Shown: piece by piece, positions 1 through 4,556 of the stretch
Position numbering within the stretch: the stretch's first letter is position 1
How the letters are laid out: every line of letters begins with the position of its first letter
DNA from: Bacteroidales bacterium
GTDB taxonomy: Bacteria; Bacteroidota; Bacteroidia; Bacteroidales; VadinHA17
Length of the DNA stretch: 5,829 nucleotides
Direction of reading: 5' to 3'
NCBI GenBank assembly: GCA_025455535.1
Contig: JALOMM010000211.1
Span: 1-5,829 of the forward strand
Program-made: the position numbers and the translations under genes
Notes under the pieces: model-generated
The model's database searches: none
What the model was told of the DNA's origin: nothing
Seen by the model: the letters and a program-made list of their open reading frames with translations, nothing else

Positions 1-35
1 GAAGTTTGTTTAGGTCTTAACAAATTATATTTGCT

Positions 36-1241
36 ATGATTAAAGGAAATGCAGTCATTGGGCAGTCCGGCGGCCCGACATCAGTTATTAATTCAAGTCT
101 TGCAGGGGTCATCACTGCGTCTAAGTCTTCGCGTGTCATCGGCGGCATCTATGGCCTGAACTATGGCATCGAAGGGCTCATGAATGAATGGCTCTTCGAC
201 CTTGGGGCACAGCCTGAACACATCATAAGCGGATTGCGCCATACCCCCTCCTCAGCCCTCGGCTCGTCACGCCATAAGGTGAAGGAGGAGAATATGCCGC
301 AGATACTGAAGGTTCTCAAAAAGTATGATATCCGTTTTTTCTTCCTGATAGGGGGGAATGATACGATGGATACCATCAACCGCGTGGAGGCATACTGCCG
401 GAAGGAGGGCTATGAGCTTACGGGTGTGGGGATTCCCAAGACCGTTGACAATGATCTGTTCGGCACTGACCACACTCCGGGCTTCGCCTCTGCCGCATGG
501 TCGAACACTCTCAATGTCATGCAGGCCGGTTTTCTTGCCCGTGACATGAAGAAGGTTGATCAGTTTGTCGTTTACCAGACCATCGGCCGCGATGCCGGAT
601 GGCTGGCAGCGGCAACGGCGATGGCCAGGAAGGATGAGGATGATGCCCCGCACCTTATCTACACACCTGAACACCACTTCGTAACTGAAAAGTTCCTGGA
701 TGACGTTGACATGTGTCTTAAGCGCTACGGATGGGTCTCCGTGGTATGCGGTGAGGGACTTAAGTTCGCTGACGGCACCCCTGTGAGCGCTTCTGTGGTG
801 AAGGATAAATTCAGCAACACTGAGTTCGGAGCCATGGGCGGCGCAAGCGTGGGATTGAATCTCCACCGCATGATAACATCAAAGTTCGGACTCAGGGGGG
901 AGTTCCAGATCACAGAGTCGCTGATAATGAGTGACTTCGTCAGGTCTCTTCCGGTTGACCTGGAAGAGGCATACCAGTGCGGCATCCGTGCTGTTGAGCT
1001 TGCCGAAAAAGGGGAGTCGGGTTATATGGTGACGATTGTCAGGAGCTCAGACAACCCTTACTCCGTCACTTACGGGAAGGTTCCGCTGAATAATGTGGCT
1101 GTGGCTGCCAGGCCGATGCCGGAGGAGTATTTCAACAGAGAGGGTAATTTTGTCTCTGAGGCTTTCATGAAATATATGAAACCTCTTACCGGCGAACTGC
1201 CTGAGTTTGTAAGGCTTGAGAAAATAATGGTAAAGAAATAG
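36..1241 (+). CDS. pfp: 6-phosphofructokinase, probably diphosphate-dependent
   Basis: Predicted to phosphorylate fructose 6-phosphate to fructose 1,6-bisphosphate in the cytosol, probably with diphosphate instead of ATP, which makes the step reversible. Visible motifs: GQSGGPTSVIN (9-19), the phosphate-donor loop; GSSR (76-79); GGNDT (106-110); PKTVDND (134-140), whose D138 matches the catalytic base; TIGR (182-185); GEG (239-241). Family knowledge: ATP enzymes have Gly at the second residue after GG and in PGTIDND, whereas diphosphate enzymes have Asp and Lys. Here they are D109 and K135, which supports diphosphate. The usual QR-type sugar-phosphate motif near 290-300 is not recognisable; ITESLIMSD stands there. 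The 401-residue length suits short bacterial diphosphate enzymes. ATG at 36 puts the GQSGGPT motif at the expected distance from the N-terminus. It is the first of three genes with gaps of 12 and 14 bp. Donor choice is inferred; the family is near certain. Confidence 0.93.
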   Translation: MIKGNAVIGQSGGPTSVINSSLAGVITASKSSRVIGGIYGLNYGIEGLMNEWLFDLGAQPEHIISGLRHTPSSALGSSRHKVKEENMPQILKVLKKYDIRFFFLIGGNDTMDTINRVEAYCRKEGYELTGVGIPKTVDNDLFGTDHTPGFASAAWSNTLNVMQAGFLARDMKKVDQFVVYQTIGRDAGWLAAATAMARKDEDDAPHLIYTPEHHFVTEKFLDDVDMCLKRYGWVSVVCGEGLKFADGTPVSASVVKDKFSNTEFGAMGGASVGLNLHRMITSKFGLRGEFQITESLIMSDFVRSLPVDLEEAYQCGIRAVELAEKGESGYMVTIVRSSDNPYSVTYGKVPLNNVAVAARPMPEEYFNREGNFVSEAFMKYMKPLTGELPEFVRLEKIMVKK

Positions 1242-1245
1242 GAGG
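1240..1245 (+). promoter_or_regulatory. Shine-Dalgarno sequence of the deacetylase gene
   Basis: AGGAGG overlaps the TAG stop codon of the phosphofructokinase gene and ends 8 bases before the ATG at 1254. It fixes that start codon and suggests translational coupling. None of the other five genes in the window has a comparable purine-rich site, which fits the general weakness of Shine-Dalgarno use in Bacteroidetes and makes this one stand out. Confidence 0.75.
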
Positions 1246-1253
1246 AATTTATT

Positions 1254-2018
1254 ATGGCAACTGAATTCAACAAGGTAGCGCTGTCAATCAATGCACATCC
1301 TGATGATGCTGAGGCATGGAATGCAGGAGTGCTTAAGCTGCTTCATGAAAAAGGGTACACGATAGTGATAGCCACCATGACAGGGGGTGACCTTGGCGGG
1401 TGCAACATGAGCATGGAGGAGACGGCACGAGTCAGGTTTCAGGAGGCGAAGGCCGCCGCCGCCGTCCTCGATGCTGATTATTACTGCCTCGGCGGAATTG
1501 ACGGCTCTCTATATGACACCAAAGAGATGAGACTGAAGACAATATCTCTTCTTCGCAAGGTAAGGGCCGGTATTGTATTTACCCATCTTCCGAACGACTA
1601 CCATCCTGATCACAGGGCTACGGCAGCCATAGTCGAGGCCGCAGCCATGGTCGCCTCTCTTGACCCGGTGCCTGTGCCCGAGAAGCCGCTTGAAGTCACT
1701 CCTCTTTTGTATCACTCTTCTCCCCTGACGCTCAGTGACCCGTTAGGGGCACAGCTGACACCCCCTCACTTCTTTGTCGACGTAACCAGCGTCGTCAGCA
1801 CCAAGATTGACATGCTGGGCAAGCACGTCTCGCAGCTTGAACTGATGAAGCATATGCACCGTATCGATGACTTCTTCGGATATGTACTGGAAGGCAACCG
1901 CGGCTATGGCCGCATGGTCGGCGTCGAATATGCCGAGGTATACTGGCAGCACCTGGGCGGCGGATTCCAGAAAGATCCCCAGGTACAGCGTGACCTCGCC
2001 AAATTCATTGTAAAATAA
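1254..2018 (+). CDS. PIG-L/LmbE-family N-acetyl-sugar deacetylase
   Basis: A zinc-dependent hydrolase of 254 residues, predicted to remove the acetyl group from an N-acetylated sugar. The family hallmark AHPDDAE is at 14-20: H15 and D18 are the expected zinc ligands and D17 the catalytic base. The second hallmark, HPDHRAT at 117-123, supplies the third ligand, H120. A VDVTSV segment at 175-180 followed by KHVSQ (190-194) is typical of the sugar-acting C-terminal part. There is no signal peptide or membrane segment, so it should be cytosolic and act on an intracellular sugar. It sits 12 bp after the phosphofructokinase and 14 bp before the SIS gene, probably in one transcript. Its neighbours suggest N-acetylglucosamine 6-phosphate, or free N-acetylglucosamine or a chito-oligosaccharide, as substrate. 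The family also includes mycothiol and bacillithiol deacetylases, but nothing here points to thiol synthesis. Family assignment is firm; substrate is inferred. Confidence 0.9.
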   Translation: MATEFNKVALSINAHPDDAEAWNAGVLKLLHEKGYTIVIATMTGGDLGGCNMSMEETARVRFQEAKAAAAVLDADYYCLGGIDGSLYDTKEMRLKTISLLRKVRAGIVFTHLPNDYHPDHRATAAIVEAAAMVASLDPVPVPEKPLEVTPLLYHSSPLTLSDPLGAQLTPPHFFVDVTSVVSTKIDMLGKHVSQLELMKHMHRIDDFFGYVLEGNRGYGRMVGVEYAEVYWQHLGGGFQKDPQVQRDLAKFIVK

Positions 2019-2032
2019 TAATACATACGATC

Positions 2033-3049
2033 ATGAATCTTAATGACAGCAAATACAATCGTTTTCACCTCGTGAGGGAGATGATGGAAACACCCGGGGT
2101 TATCTCCGGATTTGACACGGCAGCAGTACTCCCCTTCGCGAAGGCAGTGAAGGGTAAGGGGGGGATTTTTCTGACCGGCGAAGGGAGCAGTCGCATCTTT
2201 CCGGCAAAAAGGGCCATGTATGCCCGCATGATCAGGGGGTGCCGTTTCCCTGTCATAACCGAAGGCTCGACCCAGGCTATAGAATATGACCTAAGTGACT
2301 ATGCTGTCTTCGGAGCCTCTAACTCAGGCAAGACCAAGGAGATCATGCGACTCATGGTCTCTCTCAGGGAGAGGGGTCATGACGCCCTTATGGGCCTTAC
2401 TGCCAATGCAGGAACCCCTCTCTGTGACGTCACGCGCATGACACATGTCCTCACCTGCGGCAAGGAGAACGCAGTGGCTGCAACGAAGTCAGTGGTAGAG
2501 CAGGCGCTCTTTTACGACGCCCTTCAGCACGCCCTGTGGGGTGAGCCAATGGCTTCACTGTCAGCTCTTGCAGACAGCTTCGACAAGGCACTGCAGCTTG
2601 AGATTGATCAGAAAATAATCGATAAGCTCGCAGCTGCACCTGTCATCTGGTTTGCAGGCAAAAACAACGGCGTGGCTGAGGAACTGGCCCTGAAGACGAA
2701 TGAGATCACCCGCAAACGGTCCGATTTCCTGGAGGGGACATATGCTGCCCACGGCATTGAGGAGGTGATGAATCACGATGAGGTTCTCATCTGGGTTGAT
2801 CCGTTTGAGGAAGAGGAAGAGAAGTTTCATGAAATCCTGGTCAGGGGTGTTGGCATGACCGTCATAGCCATCGCTCCGAGGGTGACACGCTTCCCGACAG
2901 TGCTGATACCGGGAGGCCTTCCCTCTTCGCCCTATATTCAGCTGGCCGCCGGATGGAACCTTCTTGTTGAGACAGGGATAGCCCTTGGCGTTGACCTCGA
3001 CCATCCCAAAAGAGCCAGGAAAGTAGGTAATGAATACCTTCCGGGGTAA
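2033..3049 (+). CDS. Double-SIS sugar-phosphate isomerase, probable glucosamine-6-phosphate deaminase (GlmD/NagB-II type)
   Basis: A cytosolic protein of 338 residues with two sugar-isomerase (SIS) domains, resembling the C-terminal half of GlmS. First domain: GEGSSR (49-54) and SNSGKT (96-101) match the phosphate-binding loops, and ATKSVVEQA (150-158) matches the GlmS STKAFTTQ region. Second domain: E224 in the KTNEIT segment, H240 in AAHG and K330 in DLDHPKRARK align with the GlmS catalytic residues E488, H504 and K603; the Glu-His spacing is 16 in both. The N-terminal glutaminase domain with its Cys1 is absent, so it cannot draw ammonia from glutamine. Single-unit proteins of this kind include the archaeal deaminase GlmD and bacterial NagB-II, which convert glucosamine 6-phosphate to fructose 6-phosphate plus ammonia. 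The gene between a deacetylase and a ROK kinase supports that role. Alternatives are an AgaS-like isomerase or a FrlB-like deglycase. The start is ATG 2033, with no Shine-Dalgarno. Confidence 0.82.
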   Translation: MNLNDSKYNRFHLVREMMETPGVISGFDTAAVLPFAKAVKGKGGIFLTGEGSSRIFPAKRAMYARMIRGCRFPVITEGSTQAIEYDLSDYAVFGASNSGKTKEIMRLMVSLRERGHDALMGLTANAGTPLCDVTRMTHVLTCGKENAVAATKSVVEQALFYDALQHALWGEPMASLSALADSFDKALQLEIDQKIIDKLAAAPVIWFAGKNNGVAEELALKTNEITRKRSDFLEGTYAAHGIEEVMNHDEVLIWVDPFEEEEEKFHEILVRGVGMTVIAIAPRVTRFPTVLIPGGLPSSPYIQLAAGWNLLVETGIALGVDLDHPKRARKVGNEYLPG

Positions 3050-3086
3050 TCGCGGCTGAAGAGAGACCCCCTCGACAGACATTTTT

Positions 3087-3117
3087 TTTCAACAGTTTAA
3101 TCTAAACGTTATATTTA
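3087..3117 (+). promoter_or_regulatory. Probable Bacteroidetes-type promoter of the ROK kinase gene
   Basis: TTTC at 3087-3090, 19 bases, then TATATTTA at 3110-3117 resembles the Bacteroidetes -33 TTTG / -7 TAnnTTTG promoter, with one mismatch in each box. Transcription would begin near 3122-3124, about 20 bases before the ATG at 3144. The -7 box falls on the centre of the palindrome at 3096-3130, so a protein bound there would block the promoter. Confidence 0.45.
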
Positions 3118-3130
3118 CGTTTAGTTTAAA
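3096..3130. promoter_or_regulatory. 35-bp AT-rich palindrome, candidate operator
   Basis: The left arm TTTAATCTAAACGT (3096-3109) and right arm ACGTTTAGTTTAAA (3117-3130) are reverse complements at 13 of 14 positions, around a 7-base centre (3110-3116). The inner eight pairs are perfect. It lies in the 94-bp gap before the ROK kinase and covers the probable -7 box. Its symmetry and place suit a dimeric repressor operator. It is not a good terminator: the stem is AT-rich and no T-run follows it. The regulator is not in the window. Confidence 0.65.
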
Positions 3131-3143
3131 TCTGACTTTACCC

Positions 3144-4097
3144 ATGAAAAAAGAGAAGGTTGTTGTAGGCATTGACATTGGCGGCACCAATACAGTCTTT
3201 GGTTTTGTTAACAGAATCGGCCGGATCCTTGCCGAAGACAGTCTTGTCACCACACATTACGATGAGCCCGAGGTTTTTGTAGCGGCCCTTTATGAGAAGA
3301 TCATGCTCACCCAGGCAAAGGCGGGTAAAGAGGTCGAGATACTTGGGTATGGAATAGGTGCGCCCATGGGTAACATCAACAAGGGGACCATTGAATACCC
3401 GGCAGACCTTCCGTGGAAAGGGATAATACCGCTGGCGGAAATATTCTCAAGGCATACATCCCTCCCTGTTCTTGTAACCAATGATGCCAATGCTGCGGCT
3501 GTCGGGGAGATGATCTACGGCGGCGCAAAGGGGATGAAGAACTTCGTGGTCATCACCCTCGGCACAGGCCTTGGCAGCGGCTTCGTGATAGACGGCAAGC
3601 TTGTATACGGGCATGACGGTTTTGCAGGAGAGATAGGCCATACCGTCATCAGGCCGGGACAGTCGAACCGTGACTGTGGATATGTCTCGGCCACGGGGCT
3701 GAAGCGCACCGTTCTGAAGATACTCGCCGACAGGCTTGAGAAGAGCGAGCTGCGCAGCTACAGCTTTGATGAGCTTGACTCGAGAAAGATCTATGAGGCG
3801 GCCCTTCGCGGTGACCCGATAGCCCTCGAGGCATTTGAGCATACCGGTGCGATGCTCGGTTTTAAGCTTGCCGACGTGGTGGCCCATACCAATCCGGAGG
3901 CAATATTCCTTTTCGGCGGACTGGCCCTTGCCAAGGAACTGATCTTTGAGCCTGCAAGAGAACATATGGAAAAAAATCTGCTGCATATATACCGTGACAA
4001 GGTGAAGCTGCTCCCCTCGGAGCTGAGCACCCAGAATGCGGCAGTCCTCGGCGCGAGCTCGCTGATATGGTCAGACTCGGAGAACAACATTCAATAA
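3144..4097 (+). CDS. ROK-family sugar kinase with a shortened zinc loop
   Basis: Predicted ATP-dependent cytosolic kinase of hexoses or N-acetylhexosamines, 317 residues. It has no N-terminal helix-turn-helix, so it is the kinase rather than the repressor branch of the family. Motifs in order: DIGGT (11-15), phosphate binding; GAPMGN (72-77); TNDANAA (112-118) with D114 the catalytic base; LGTGLGSG (139-146), second ATP motif; GEIGH (162-166) with sugar-contacting E163 and H166; FGGL (257-260). Odd: ROK kinases normally continue from GH into CxCGxxGCxE, three zinc cysteines and a sugar-binding Glu. Here only C178-G179 remains before YVSATGL (180-186), as if about nine residues were lost in frame. 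H166 and one Cys are kept. This could weaken zinc binding and alter specificity, for example toward C1-modified sugars. It sits downstream of its own probable promoter and operator and 7 bp before the membrane-protein gene. An N-acetylglucosamine or glucosamine kinase role is inferred from neighbours; glucokinase is the main alternative. Confidence 0.88.
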   Translation: MKKEKVVVGIDIGGTNTVFGFVNRIGRILAEDSLVTTHYDEPEVFVAALYEKIMLTQAKAGKEVEILGYGIGAPMGNINKGTIEYPADLPWKGIIPLAEIFSRHTSLPVLVTNDANAAAVGEMIYGGAKGMKNFVVITLGTGLGSGFVIDGKLVYGHDGFAGEIGHTVIRPGQSNRDCGYVSATGLKRTVLKILADRLEKSELRSYSFDELDSRKIYEAALRGDPIALEAFEHTGAMLGFKLADVVAHTNPEAIFLFGGLALAKELIFEPAREHMEKNLLHIYRDKVKLLPSELSTQNAAVLGASSLIWSDSENNIQ

Positions 4098-4104
4098 CCG
4101 GCTC

Positions 4105-4497
4105 ATGGAGAAGTACAGTTTCCCGGAGATGTTCAATTATATCATTGGCGGCCTCTTCGTCCTTATAGTCTTCTCCATAGCCTATGCCTACCTTAAACCC
4201 CACAGGCTTCATCACTCAAGGCCTCTTTCGACACTCGCCCTGAAAGGCAGCTACCTGGTGTATCTTATTGTGACGCTCCTGGTGATCTACTTTGCCAGCC
4301 TGTCAGGGGGTGGACTGAGCGAGGTCTTTGACGGACCGGAGTTCTTTGTCTTCCTGCTGGTGCTCTTTGTTCCCACCGTCGCGATCTTCTCAAGGAAGAT
4401 AACCCATTTCAGCACAAAGAGAGTATGGTTTAACCTGATATTCGCAGCCGTCAATATACTGATGATTCTGACGGTTCTGCTCCTTTACCGTTTCTGA
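4105..4497 (+). CDS. Small four-helix membrane protein, function unknown
   Basis: I do not recognise a family. The 130-residue protein has four hydrophobic stretches that read as membrane helices, at about 11-30, 48-66, 79-95 and 107-127. The loop after helix 1 is basic (KPHRLHHSR, 31-39) and that after helix 3 also carries Arg and Lys (SRKITHFSTKR, 96-106), while the loop after helix 2 is acidic. By the positive-inside rule this puts both termini outside and the two basic loops in the cytoplasm. No cysteine pairs, enzyme motifs or transport signatures are visible. It starts 7 bp after the ROK kinase stop and is probably co-transcribed with it. A role in sugar uptake cannot be claimed: it is too small and lacks known transporter features. 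Continuous hydrophobic segments and the tight spacing make it a credible gene. Confidence 0.72.
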   Translation: MEKYSFPEMFNYIIGGLFVLIVFSIAYAYLKPHRLHHSRPLSTLALKGSYLVYLIVTLLVIYFASLSGGGLSEVFDGPEFFVFLLVLFVPTVAIFSRKITHFSTKRVWFNLIFAAVNILMILTVLLLYRF

Positions 4498-4499
4498 AC

Positions 4500-4529
4500 T
4501 TTCAGGATTCGTTTAAAAGTTTAAATTTG
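4500..4529 (+). promoter_or_regulatory. Probable Bacteroidetes-type promoter of the acyl-CoA ligase gene
   Basis: TAAATTTG at 4522-4529 matches the Bacteroidetes -7 consensus TAnnTTTG exactly. TTTC at 4500-4503, 18 bases upstream, is a one-mismatch -33 box at slightly short spacing. Transcription would start near 4535, leaving a leader of about 20 bases before the ATG at 4557. Its place immediately after the membrane-protein stop codon suggests the ligase has its own transcript. Confidence 0.5.
4511..4525 (+). repeat. Two direct copies of GTTTAAA in the ligase promoter
   Basis: GTTTAAA occurs at 4511-4517 and 4519-4525, just before and overlapping the -7 box. The same heptamer is at 3124-3130, in the right arm of the palindrome before the ROK gene. 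It may be a shared regulatory half-site or simply AT-rich promoter sequence. Confidence 0.3.
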
Positions 4530-4545
4530 TTTTGTTAATACAAAA
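4530..4545. repeat. Short inverted repeat near the ligase transcription start
   Basis: TTTTGT (4530-4535) and ACAAAA (4540-4545) are perfect reverse complements around TAAT. It sits directly after the probable -7 box, where a bound protein could interfere with transcription, but six AT-rich pairs could easily arise by chance. Confidence 0.25.
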
Positions 4546-4556
4546 ACTCCACCGTC

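Noticed and set aside
267..866. A 199-codon open frame on the - strand inside the phosphofructokinase gene
   Set aside because: It overlaps a gene with clear catalytic motifs, its product resembles no family, and it has no separate promoter or spacing. It is a codon-bias shadow.
3043..3089. Possible intrinsic terminator after the SIS gene: GGGGT (3043-3047) pairing with ACCCC (3066-3070), then eight Ts at 3082-3089
   Set aside because: The stem is only five pairs, with an 18-base loop that starts at the stop codon, and the T-run begins 11 bases after the stem. Termination there is possible, but the hairpin is too weak to call.
3648..3701. A frameshift or pseudogene explanation for the short ROK zinc loop
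   Set aside because: The frame stays open, and the motifs before and after the loop (GEIGH, YVSATGL, FGGL) are in the same frame, so a simple frameshift does not account for it.
3447..3986. A 179-codon open frame on the - strand inside the ROK kinase gene
   Set aside because: Same reasoning: the + strand frame carries all the ROK motifs and the antisense product has no recognisable domain.
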